From Micromonospora sp. NBC_01813 (GTDB lineage: Bacteria > Actinomycetota > Actinomycetes > Mycobacteriales > Micromonosporaceae), in NCBI RefSeq assembly GCF_035917335.1, contig NZ_CP109067.1, positions 4,277,001 through 4,341,000 of the forward strand: a DNA stretch of 64,000 nt, given 5' to 3'. Both the position numbers and the translations under genes were made by a program. Positions 25,674 through 33,488 of this stretch are shown piece after piece; the stretch's first letter is position 1; every line of letters starts with the position of its first letter. A model generated the notes under the pieces. It had not been told where the DNA came from and did no database searches. It saw only the letters and a list, made by a program, of their open reading frames with translations.

Positions 25674-26900
25674 ATGGCCACCATCGGCGACAACATCGCG
25701 CAGGTCAGGCGCAGGCAGTCGATCACTCAGGAACAGCTTGCGGCAGCGGCCGGGGTGAGCACAGAGACGATCCGCAAGCTGGAGACGAATCAGCGTACGA
25801 CGCCTCGGATCGCGACGCTGCATGCGATCGCGCGGGCGTTGGGGGTGCCGACGACGACGCTGCTCGGGGATGCGAGCACCGGTGCGGCCCGTCGGGAGCC
25901 CGGTCATCGTCCGTTGGCGTTGCTCGATCTGCGTCGGGTGTTGATCCCTGCGCGTGGCCCGGCCGGGTATATCGCCGACGAGGTGCTGGCGTTGCCGGCG
26001 GCCGGCGTACCGGGCCGGTTGGCCGAGGCGGACCGCGCCTACCATCGGGGCGACTACGCCGCCGCGTTGGCCGTGCTGCCGTCGCTGATCGCCGGAGCCC
26101 GACACGCCGCCGAGAACGCCGACGACGCCAACAGGCCGGCCGCGTACCGGACCCTGGCCCGCACCTACGAGGTGGCCGGCAGCCTGTTGATCCAGGTGCG
26201 TGCGGTTGACCTCGCATACCAGGCGGTGACTGCCGCGTTGGATGCTGCGGCGGCTGCCGGGGACGAGCTGCTCAGCGCCATCTCGACAAAACGCATGACC
26301 TGGCTTTTGCTGCGCCAGGGCCGGCTGACCGACGCGGAGCGGCTGGCGATCGCCACCGCCGACAGTATCGAGCCCCGGATCTCCCGGGCGACTCCGGATG
26401 AGCTCGCGGTGTGGGGCTGGCTGATGGTGTGCGCGTCCGCCGCTTCCGCCCGGGACAACCGGCCGGACGACGCGGCCACTCAGCTGGACGCGGCGGCGGC
26501 TGCTGCTGCCCGGCTGGGCAAGCGACCGGTCAGTCCCGACCAGTTGCTGATCGTCGGCGGAATGCGGTCGAACCTGGTCGACATGAGGCGGGCCGAGGCG
26601 GCGGCGGTCGCCGGCGAGCCGCGCCGAGTGCTCGACCTGGCGGCCAACGTGCGCCGTGACGGTGCCGCGCTCACCTCCTGGCGGCGGCACCGGCTCGACG
26701 TCGCCCGTGCGCACGCCGAGCTGCGTGACTGGTCGGATGCGACGGCGGTGCTCGGTGAGTTGGCCGCCGACGCTCCAGTGTGGCTGCGGCACCAGCGATA
26801 CGCCCGCGACACCGTCCGCATGATCACTACCAGTCGACGCCGGGCAATGGGCCAGGAGCTGGCGAAGCTCGCCGCATTGATGGACGGTCAGGCTGCCTGA
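25674..26900 (+). CDS. XRE-family regulator with TPR-like C-terminal domain (2)
   Basis: A 408-residue protein. The HTH_3 domain at residues 3-65 is clear (IGDNIAQVRRRQSITQEQLA, VSTETIRKLETNQRTTPRIA, LGVPTTTLLGD). It is followed by a linker and a helical repeat region with GDYAAALAVLPSLI, AYRTLARTYEVAGSLLIQV and RQGRLTDAERLAIATAD, the pattern of actinobacterial XRE/TPR regulators. ATG 25674 is chosen because GGGGAAGGG lies 8 nt upstream and the HTH then starts at residue 3. It is 138 nt downstream of the first XRE gene, which may be a separate unit: TAGTGT-type boxes precede both. Confidence 0.88.
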   Translation: MATIGDNIAQVRRRQSITQEQLAAAAGVSTETIRKLETNQRTTPRIATLHAIARALGVPTTTLLGDASTGAARREPGHRPLALLDLRRVLIPARGPAGYIADEVLALPAAGVPGRLAEADRAYHRGDYAAALAVLPSLIAGARHAAENADDANRPAAYRTLARTYEVAGSLLIQVRAVDLAYQAVTAALDAAAAAGDELLSAISTKRMTWLLLRQGRLTDAERLAIATADSIEPRISRATPDELAVWGWLMVCASAASARDNRPDDAATQLDAAAAAAARLGKRPVSPDQLLIVGGMRSNLVDMRRAEAAAVAGEPRRVLDLAANVRRDGAALTSWRRHRLDVARAHAELRDWSDATAVLGELAADAPVWLRHQRYARDTVRMITTSRRRAMGQELAKLAALMDGQAA

Positions 26901-27193
26901 CCTGCGCAACCGGCACCGGGAGTACCGGTTTTAGGGTCGTGCCGCAAAACGGGCACCACCATTGCATTCACTCTCAGTGATCAACTCGGCATCCTTCTAC
27001 GTAGGACGGCGGTGCCGGGTCCCGCACCATCACACACTGCGGAACACCGCCTGGCCCGCCGTCCGCTCAGCTGGGCCCGACGTGTACCCGTGATCGCCTT
27101 CCCGCGTCGGGCCCGTCTGCGGCGGCGGCTCGGGGTTGACGTGGAGAGCCACCTCGGGTCGCCGCCCTTCCACCACACCGTTGAGGGGGCACC
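26901..27193. other. 293-nt intergenic region before the small-protein/XRE operon
   Basis: No gene is supported here. It contains an 8-bp palindrome CTACGTAG (around 26998) and, close to the next gene, a TTGACG hexamer near 27136 that could be a -35 element. No clear terminator for the second XRE gene was found. Confidence 0.4.
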
Positions 27194-27367
27194 GTGTTCG
27201 GGAAGTGGTTTCAGCGTGCGGACGTGCCGGTGGATGTGGTGTATCCGGTGCCGGGCAGACGGCGGTACGCCGACGTGCCCACCCGGCCCGCCGACGGGCG
27301 GCCGGGGACCCGCACCGACCGGGCTGAGCGGCGTGGTGGCAACGCCGGCCGGCACTTCCTGCCGTGA
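27194..27367 (+). CDS. 57-residue basic small protein
   Basis: GTG at 27194 behind GAGGGGG, TGA at 27365-27367, 57 residues: MFGKWFQRADVPVDVVYPV, then an Arg/Gly/Thr-rich tail (GRRRYADVPTRPADGRPG) ending GRHFLP. Codon use is GC-rich at the third position like real genes. The stop overlaps the next GTG in a GTGA arrangement, which strongly supports translation. I do not recognise a domain. By context it is the first product of a three-gene module ending in an XRE regulator. Confidence 0.65.
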   Translation: MFGKWFQRADVPVDVVYPVPGRRRYADVPTRPADGRPGTRTDRAERRGGNAGRHFLP

Positions 27368-27642
27368 TCGTGAAGCGGATTCGGGCCGGTGGTGGTGGGC
27401 CGGTGCATGAGCCGGTGCGGCCGTCGTGGGTGTGTGCGGTGTGTCCGGAGGGGACGCCGTGGCCGTGTCCGCCGGGCCGTACGCAGTTGGCGGAGGCGTA
27501 CGTCGGTGAGCCGATCGCGCTCTCCGTCGACGTGGCCGAACTGCTGCCGCTGGCTGTCGAGGAGGCCGGCATCACCGATCCGCACGAGTTGTACGACCGG
27601 TTCGTGTCCTGGACCTGGATCGACGCGGGTGGGCGGCCGTGA
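27364..27642 (+). CDS. 92-residue small protein with CxxC and WPCP motif
   Basis: It begins MIVKRIRAGGGG, then PSWVCAVCPEGTPWPCPPGR (three Cys: a CxxC plus a third in WPCP), then two amphipathic helices (RTQLAEAYVGEP, VAELLPLAVEEAGI) and DRFVSWTWID. The W-x-C-xx-C...WPCP start is seen in many small actinobacterial proteins of unknown function; the Cys set could bind zinc. Both ends overlap neighbours by 4 nt (GTGA), coupling it to the 57-residue gene and the XRE gene. A GTG at 27370 is an alternative start. Confidence 0.78.
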   Translation: MIVKRIRAGGGGPVHEPVRPSWVCAVCPEGTPWPCPPGRTQLAEAYVGEPIALSVDVAELLPLAVEEAGITDPHELYDRFVSWTWIDAGGRP

Positions 27643-28895
27643 GTGTGGCGGCGAGCGCGTCGACTGGGCGTCGGGTTGCGTTGTGGCGGGTGCGGCGGCG
27701 GATGACGCAGCAGGTGTTCGCGGACCGGATCGGCCGGTCGAAGAGCTGGGTGGAGAAGGTCGAGCGCGGCGCCCGCCGGTTGGACCGGTTCTCGTTGATT
27801 CAGCAGGTAGCCGAGGTGTTACGGGTCGACCCGGCCGAGTTGCTCGGCACCGACCGCCCGTCGGAGACCGATAGCGCGGCGGATGGTGTGCAGGCGGTGC
27901 GGGCGGCGTTGGCCTGCTACGACGTGTTCGCCGCTGGCCCGCTGGGGCCGGCACCGGATGCCGGGGAGGTGGGGCGGCGGGTGGAGCATGCCTGGTCGAC
28001 GTACCGGCACGGGGATCATCCACGGCTGTTGCGGATGGTGCCGGGGCTGTTGGACGCCGCCCGACAGTTGCACGCGGCACGGCCTGAGCAGTCGGTGGTG
28101 CCGCTGGTGCAGGCGTACCGGGTCGCGGCACTCGTGCTGGTCAAGGTCGGCGAAGCGGAACTGGCGTGGTTGGCGGCCGATCGGGCACTCGCTACCGCCG
28201 GCGACGATCGGCTGCTGGCGGCGTCGGCGGTGGTGCCACTCGGGCAGGCGCTACGCGGGCTGGGTCAGGGCCGGCTGGCGATGGCGGCGGCGATCGCCGC
28301 CGCCGACCGGATCGCCGCGTCGACAGTCGGGGCCGCGTCGACCACAGCGGCCGTGTCGACCGAGCAGCGGTCGGTGTACGGGACGTTGCTGCTGCAGGCC
28401 GGGCTTGCGGCTGCCGGTTGCGGCGACCGCGCCAGCGCCGGTGAACTGCTCGGCCAGGCCGTCGAGGTCGCCGGACGGGTCGGCGACGGGCAGGACTACC
28501 GGCAGGCAAGCTTCGGACCGGCCGCGGTCGACTGCGCCCAGGTCACGGCCGCCGTGGCGCTCGACGACCCCGCCGACGCGGTCAGCCGGCACACGGCGAT
28601 CGTCCGGCGCGACGGCTGGCTACGTTTGCCGGCCGAGCACCGGGCGGCGTACCTGGTCGACGCCGCACGGGCGCACCTGGAGATCGGCGACTTCGCCGCA
28701 GCGGGGCGGTGGTTGGTCGAGGCGGATCGCGTTGCACCGGCCGAGATCCGCTGTCGGCCGTCCGCCCGTACCGTCGTGGCTGACATCGCCCGCAGCGGAC
28801 CGCAAGCGGCCGGCGTCGCCCGACTGGCCACGGCCCTCGGCCTGACCACGTCCGGCCGCGAGGGGAGCTCCATGGCCCCTACCCGGCCGGTTTGA
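27639..28895 (+). CDS. XRE-family regulator with TPR-like C-terminal domain (3)
   Basis: A 418-residue protein with the HTH at about residues 12-70 (RRVALWRVRRRMTQQVFAD, IGRSKSWVEKVERGARRLDR, FSLIQQVAEVLRVDPAELLG). It is followed by a long alpha-helical sensor region (HAWSTYRHGDHPRLLRMVPG, LAWLAADRALATAGDDRLL) with few polar breaks. The GTG start overlaps the TGA of the 92-residue gene, so its synthesis is coupled to the two small proteins; they may be its ligands, antagonists or targets (inference). A 19-bp terminator hairpin overlaps its 3' end. Confidence 0.88.
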   Translation: MSVAASASTGRRVALWRVRRRMTQQVFADRIGRSKSWVEKVERGARRLDRFSLIQQVAEVLRVDPAELLGTDRPSETDSAADGVQAVRAALACYDVFAAGPLGPAPDAGEVGRRVEHAWSTYRHGDHPRLLRMVPGLLDAARQLHAARPEQSVVPLVQAYRVAALVLVKVGEAELAWLAADRALATAGDDRLLAASAVVPLGQALRGLGQGRLAMAAAIAAADRIAASTVGAASTTAAVSTEQRSVYGTLLLQAGLAAAGCGDRASAGELLGQAVEVAGRVGDGQDYRQASFGPAAVDCAQVTAAVALDDPADAVSRHTAIVRRDGWLRLPAEHRAAYLVDAARAHLEIGDFAAAGRWLVEADRVAPAEIRCRPSARTVVADIARSGPQAAGVARLATALGLTTSGREGSSMAPTRPV

Positions 28896-28914
28896 GGGCC
28901 ATGGAGCTCCCCTC
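28860..28914 (+). terminator. terminator hairpin overlapping XRE 3' end
   Basis: Perfect 19-bp stem: 28860-28878 with 28896-28914. The loop of 17 nt contains the stop codon. The left arm therefore encodes the last residues of the regulator. No T-run follows, as is common in this genome. Confidence 0.7.
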
Positions 28915-28980
28915 GACCGCACACCCCCCAGTGGCAGCGTAGGCGGCTGGTGGGCGATCTTCTCGTCTAGCATGTGCCGG

Positions 28981-29058
28981 GTGCCGGCGGAGCACGATCG
29001 GGGCGGGTTCGGGCAGTTCGTTAGCTCGCTGCGGGTAGCCGCCGGCCTGACTCGCTAG
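28981..29058 (+). pseudogene. remnant of an XRE/HTH gene N-terminus
   Basis: GTG at 28981, then about 25 codons ending in TAG: the end reads FGQFVSSLRVAAGLTR. This is the usual start of actinobacterial HTH proteins (FGxLLRxLRxAAGLTQEELA) but is cut by the stop exactly where the recognition helices should follow. A TAGCAT box 9 nt upstream of the GTG would suit a leaderless promoter. Downstream sequence does not restore the domain in any frame I checked. Confidence 0.35.
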
Positions 29059-29098
29059 GGCCGTCAGCCGTCTGCCGTCCAGAGCCGCCTCGGCCGCG

Positions 29099-30742
29099 TC
29101 AAGACGGTCCTGCTCCGCCCGCAGGTCCGCTGGGCGGCGGGCTGTAGTGGCCGGGCCGGAGCTGGTAGTCCGAGGGCGGACGGTACTCCGGCGGCAGCGG
29201 GCCGTAACCGGGCGGAGGCGGGCCGTAGTAGCCAGGCGGTGGTGCGCCGTAGTAGCCAGGAGGAGGCGGGCCGTAGCCGAGCGGCGGTGGGGGGCCACCG
29301 AAGCCGGGCGGCCAGCCTGGCTGGCCGCCGAAGGTGTGCATCGGCGGCGGTGGCGGTGGCGCGGTCAGCACCACCGGGATCGGCACCACCGGCTCGTCCG
29401 GGGCGTCGACCTGCCGCTGGCTGCCGTCCGGGAAGGTCATCTGGTAGTGCTCGCCGTTCCACAACGCCTGCGGGGCCTGCGGATCCCGGCCGACGAACGC
29501 CTGCCGGTAGCCGGCCAGCGCCGTGAGCAGCCGCTGCTCTTCGCGGGTGTGCCGGGCCAGCTGGCTCGGCTTGGTTTCCAGCCCGCGCAGCAGCCCGTCG
29601 CGCAGCAGCGCCAGCTTCGTGGCGGCGGCCTGGAAGTCGCGCATCGCCCGTACGCCCGGGTCGCCGGCGACCCGGCTCGCCCACCGCCGGGCGGAGTGCC
29701 GCCGGCCCAGGCTGCCGAGCGCGGCGACCTCCGGCGGGGTCAACCAGCCGGCTCGTACGTAGTCCGGCAGGGTCCGCTCGGTGAGCCGCCCTTCCCAGCT
29801 GCGCAGCCACACGGCCAGGCCGACCATGCCGAAGAAGATCGGCACCATCAGGCCGATGTAGCCGTACAGCAGGATCAGCGTCTGGCCGGTCGCCTCGACC
29901 AGGGTCGGGATCAGGTTCCAGGCGCCGTGCAGCATCATCGCCAGCAGAATCCCGGCGGTCGGGGCGAGCACCTGGATCCGGCGGTCCGCGCTGCGGGCGG
30001 CGATCCCGAGCCCGACCCCGGCCATCGAGGTGAACAGTGGGTGGGCGAATCCGGTGAACAGGATTCGGACGATGAAGATGGCGAAGACGTTCTGCGCCCC
30101 GGTCGCCGGGCCGTACTGGTCGGCACCGGCGGCGTAGCCGTAGCCGCCGAGGTAGAGGATGTTCTCCACCATCGCGAAACCGATCGCCGACATACCACAG
30201 TAGACAAGACCGTCGGTGACACCGGACCACTCGCGACGCCGGGTCAGCAGCAGCAGGATCGGGCCGAGGGTCTTGGTCAGCTCCTCGATGAACGGGGCGA
30301 CCAGCACCGCGACCAACGCCTCCGAGTAGCCCCAGCTGTACAGCAGGTCGGCGGAGAAGTTGTTCACCACCAGCGATGCGGAGGTGGAGACGAACGCACC
30401 CCAGGCGAAACAGAACAACAGGTAGTGCACGGGCTCCGGCTCGTAGCGGTCCAGCCACAGGAAGCAGGCGACCAGCACCGGCACCGGCAGCACGGCGGCG
30501 ATCATGCCGACGGTCAGCGCGACGGGGCCGATCTGCATCCCCAGGTAGCTCAGGATCGCCACCCCGCAGCCGGCGATGAAGACCACGATCGCGGCCAGCG
30601 CCACCCAGCGCGGCCACCCGCCGCGCCGGATCCGACCGACCGGCACCGGCTGGCCCGCTGGTTCGTCCGCATCGGGCGTGGGGGGTTCCTGGTGGGAACC
30701 ACCGGGTTCCTGCGGGGAACCACCGGGCACAGAGTCGACCAT
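29099..30742 (-). CDS. PrsW-family intramembrane metalloprotease with Pro/Tyr/Gly-rich tail
   Basis: A 547-residue protein. The N-terminal 40 residues are polar; about eight membrane segments follow. The PrsW hallmarks are LVAPFIEELTKT (EExxK), FAMVENILYLGGYG (E-N), GFAHPLFTSMAG (H) and LHGAWNLIP (H). PrsW in Bacillus makes the first cut in an anti-sigma factor; the substrate here is unknown. The C-terminal 110 residues are cytosolic low complexity with PPPPGYYG-type repeats (DNA 29150-29300). The ATG start is at 30740-30742. Confidence 0.9.
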   Translation of the reverse strand: MVDSVPGGSPQEPGGSHQEPPTPDADEPAGQPVPVGRIRRGGWPRWVALAAIVVFIAGCGVAILSYLGMQIGPVALTVGMIAAVLPVPVLVACFLWLDRYEPEPVHYLLFCFAWGAFVSTSASLVVNNFSADLLYSWGYSEALVAVLVAPFIEELTKTLGPILLLLTRRREWSGVTDGLVYCGMSAIGFAMVENILYLGGYGYAAGADQYGPATGAQNVFAIFIVRILFTGFAHPLFTSMAGVGLGIAARSADRRIQVLAPTAGILLAMMLHGAWNLIPTLVEATGQTLILLYGYIGLMVPIFFGMVGLAVWLRSWEGRLTERTLPDYVRAGWLTPPEVAALGSLGRRHSARRWASRVAGDPGVRAMRDFQAAATKLALLRDGLLRGLETKPSQLARHTREEQRLLTALAGYRQAFVGRDPQAPQALWNGEHYQMTFPDGSQRQVDAPDEPVVPIPVVLTAPPPPPPMHTFGGQPGWPPGFGGPPPPLGYGPPPPGYYGAPPPGYYGPPPPGYGPLPPEYRPPSDYQLRPGHYSPPPSGPAGGAGPS

Positions 30743-30790
30743 TGGATCAGCGTAGCCAGCCGATCGCGACGCCGGGGATCGCGTCGGGAC

Positions 30791-31954
30791 CTAGCCGGTG
30801 CCTCGGTGCCCGAACGCCTCGCTGACCAGCCGCTCCACCTCATCGGGCTCGACGCCGCTGGCCCGCACCAGGTCGCTGGTGGTGGCCCGGATCTGGGCGA
30901 CCACCACGCTGCCGTTGAAGCCCACCCCGGCCTCGTACGCCTGACCGGCGCATCCGGCGGCGTCCAGTGCCCGCAGCCGGCTACGCACCGGCTCGACGCC
31001 GGCGTCGAGTTCGTGCCGCAGGGCACGGACCGCCTCGCCGAGGTGACAGACCGCCGGCGGCAGGGTGGGTGGCACCGGCTCCTTCGCGGCCAGCATCGAC
31101 ACCACCCGGCGGGTCAGCACCCGGGAGTTGCGCAGTGCCCGGGTGAGGTACTCGGCGCTCTCGGCGTACTGGGCGAGTGGGCCACGGGCCCGCCACCGCG
31201 CCGGGGCCAGCACCGCCGTCTCCTGCCCGGCGTGCACCGCGTCGCGGAACTCGGAGAGTTCCTTCTCCGCGTCGTGCAGCCGGCGGGACGCGGCCTGGGC
31301 GCGGCGACGGTCGTTGCTGGCCAACGCGTCGCCGCAGCGGACCAGCATGTCGGCCAGTACGTCGAGCGCCGGGTCGGCGGCGCGGCGCACGACGGACAGC
31401 GGGTTCAGCGGCAGCAGCAGGATCAGCACGAACAGGCCGACCACACCGCCGACCAGGGCGTCGATGAACCGGTCCGGATAGAGGTTGTCGGTCGGGCTCA
31501 GCGTGGCGACCAGCACCCCGGAGGAGGCTGCCTGGGTGACCAGGGCGGAGCCGCCACCGGTGAAGACGGCCACGATCACGGCGAGCGGCACGATCAGCGC
31601 CAACTGCCAGGTGCCGGTGCCGATGGTGAGGATGATCGCGTCACCGATGGCGATCCCGATGGCGACCCCGACGACCAGTTCGGCGGTGCGTTTGAGCCGC
31701 TGGCCGATCGACGCGCTGAGGATGACCACCGCCGAGATCGGGGCGAAGATCGGCATCGGATGGCCGATCACCCGGCGGGAGATGAACCAGGCGATGCCGG
31801 CGGCCAGGCCGGCCTGCAGCGCCAGTACGAGATTGGCGCGCACGCGTTCCGACCGCTCACGGAGCTCGGTCGAGGTCCGGACCCGGGTCATGGTCAGCAG
31901 TCCGGCGAGGCGCGGTGCCGCCGCCGTGCGGGACCGCTTTCCGGCGGCTGCCAT
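30791..31954 (-). CDS. FUSC-family membrane protein (aromatic acid exporter-like)
   Basis: A 387-residue protein. The N-terminal half has about six membrane segments (ANLVLALQAGLAAGIAWFIS, HPMPIFAPISAVVILSASIG, VGVAIGIAIGDAIILTIGTG). The C-terminal half is soluble and helical (RRLHDAEKELSEFRDAVHAG). The HP-x-F-APISAVV segment is characteristic of FUSC/ArAE proteins that export aromatic acids. Function here is inferred only at family level. It is encoded 48 nt upstream of prsW on the same strand. Confidence 0.88.
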   Translation of the reverse strand: MAAAGKRSRTAAAPRLAGLLTMTRVRTSTELRERSERVRANLVLALQAGLAAGIAWFISRRVIGHPMPIFAPISAVVILSASIGQRLKRTAELVVGVAIGIAIGDAIILTIGTGTWQLALIVPLAVIVAVFTGGGSALVTQAASSGVLVATLSPTDNLYPDRFIDALVGGVVGLFVLILLLPLNPLSVVRRAADPALDVLADMLVRCGDALASNDRRRAQAASRRLHDAEKELSEFRDAVHAGQETAVLAPARWRARGPLAQYAESAEYLTRALRNSRVLTRRVVSMLAAKEPVPPTLPPAVCHLGEAVRALRHELDAGVEPVRSRLRALDAAGCAGQAYEAGVGFNGSVVVAQIRATTSDLVRASGVEPDEVERLVSEAFGHRGTG

Positions 31955-32072
31955 GCGGGCAGCGTACCCGGCTATTTAGGTCGAATGTCGGTATTGTCGC
32001 CGAAGGCGTATCCGGGGACGAGTCACCGGCACGGGTGGTCGACCCACCGCCGGGCTGGCTAGCCTGCGACCC

Positions 32073-33467
32073 ATGTCCGACCTCATCGACGCCCTGCGCG
32101 CGGCGCTGCCCGGCGACGCGGTGCTGACCGACCCCGACCTGCTGCGCGGTCACCAACGCGACGAAGCGGACCTCTGCGTCGCCGGCACCCCCGCCGTCGT
32201 GGTCCGGCCCCGCACGACCGCCGACGTGGTCGCCACCATCGGCGTCGCCAGCCGGTACGGCGTACCGGTGGTGCCGCAGGGTGCCCGCACCGGGCTGGCC
32301 GGTGCCGCGAACGCCATCGACGGCGCGGTGGTGATCTCCACCGTCGCGATGGACCGGATCGTCGACGTCGACCCGGTCAACCGGACCGCCGTCGTGCAGC
32401 CCGGCGTGGTCAACGCCGCCCTGGCCGCCGAGGTGGCCCGGCGCGGGCTGCGCTACCCGCCGGACCCCGGCTCCTGGGAGTCGTCCACCATCGGCGGCAA
32501 CGTGGCCACCAACGCCGGCGGCATGTGCTGCGTCAAGTACGGCGTCACCAGCGAATACGTCATCGGGCTGGAAGTGGTGCTGGCCAGCGGCGAGGTGCTG
32601 CGCACCGGTCGGCGTACCGCCAAGGGGGTGGCCGGCTACGACCTGACCCGGCTGTTCGTCGGCTCCGAAGGCACCCTCGGGGTGATCACCCAGATCACCG
32701 TCGCGCTGCGGCCGGCCGCCGACGAATCGCTCACCCTGGTCGCGGTCTTCGACTCCACCGCTGAGGCCGGCACCGCCGTCGCCGACATCGCCTCCGGCGG
32801 GTTGGCCCCCAGCCTGCTGGAACTGCTTGACCGCACCCATCTGGCGGCGATCGAGGCGTACCGGCCGATGGGGCTGCGCACCGACGCCGCCGCGCTGCTG
32901 CTCGCCTCGGTCGACACCGGCGCCGCCGCCGGCACCGACCTGGAACGCATCGCGCAGGTCTGCACCGCCGCCGGCGCCACCGAGGTGTACGCCGCCAGTG
33001 ACGCGGTCGAGGCCGCCGCGCTGCTGCAGGCCCGCCGGCTGGCCCACCCGGCGATGGAACGCTTCGCCGCGCAGGCGTTCCCCGACGGCAACGGCGGCCT
33101 GATCATCGACGACGTGGCGGTGCCCCGGTCGACGCTGGCCCGGATGCTCGACGGGGTCGCCGCGATCGCCGAGCGGCACGAGGTCGCGATCGGCGTGGTC
33201 GGGCACGCCGGCGACGGCAACCTGCACCCCAACATCGTGGTCGACCGCGCCGACCCGGACAGCCTGGCCCGGGGCCGGGCCGCGTTCGACGCGATCATGC
33301 GGCTCGGGCTGGACCTCGGCGGCACCTGCACCGGCGAGCACGGTGTCGGGCTGCTCAAGCGTGACTGGCTGGCCGAGGAGATCGGCCCGGTCGGGATGCG
33401 GGTGCACCGGGCGATCAAGCAGGCGCTCGACCCGACCGGCCTGCTCAACCCCGGCAAACTGCTCTGA
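32073..33467 (+). CDS. FAD-linked oxidase, GlcD / D-2-hydroxyacid dehydrogenase type
   Basis: A 464-residue flavoprotein. The FAD_binding_4 half carries VVVRPRTTADVVATI, VPQGARTGLAGAANA, the ribose/pyrophosphate loops GSWESSTIGGNVATNAGG and FVGSEGTLGVITQIT. The C-terminal FAD-oxidase domain carries GHAGDGNLHPNI and CTGEHGVGLLKRDWL, the conserved His-containing motifs. It oxidises glycolate, D-lactate or a related hydroxyacid; no GlcE/GlcF partners are nearby. The ATG start at 32073 follows a short leader after the divergent FUSC gene. Confidence 0.92.
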   Translation: MSDLIDALRAALPGDAVLTDPDLLRGHQRDEADLCVAGTPAVVVRPRTTADVVATIGVASRYGVPVVPQGARTGLAGAANAIDGAVVISTVAMDRIVDVDPVNRTAVVQPGVVNAALAAEVARRGLRYPPDPGSWESSTIGGNVATNAGGMCCVKYGVTSEYVIGLEVVLASGEVLRTGRRTAKGVAGYDLTRLFVGSEGTLGVITQITVALRPAADESLTLVAVFDSTAEAGTAVADIASGGLAPSLLELLDRTHLAAIEAYRPMGLRTDAAALLLASVDTGAAAGTDLERIAQVCTAAGATEVYAASDAVEAAALLQARRLAHPAMERFAAQAFPDGNGGLIIDDVAVPRSTLARMLDGVAAIAERHEVAIGVVGHAGDGNLHPNIVVDRADPDSLARGRAAFDAIMRLGLDLGGTCTGEHGVGLLKRDWLAEEIGPVGMRVHRAIKQALDPTGLLNPGKLL

Positions 33468-33488
33468 GCTGGCGGCCGGCCGGCTGGC

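Noticed and set aside
24486..26909. 807-codon open frame on the minus strand across two XRE genes
   Set aside because: It lies antisense to two clear HTH/TPR genes, has no recognisable motif and crosses their intergenic gap. It is a by-product of GC-rich codon use.
29147..32062. 971-codon open frame on the plus strand
   Set aside because: It runs antisense through the PrsW and FUSC genes, whose motifs are intact. The translation is Arg/Gly/His-rich and without domains.
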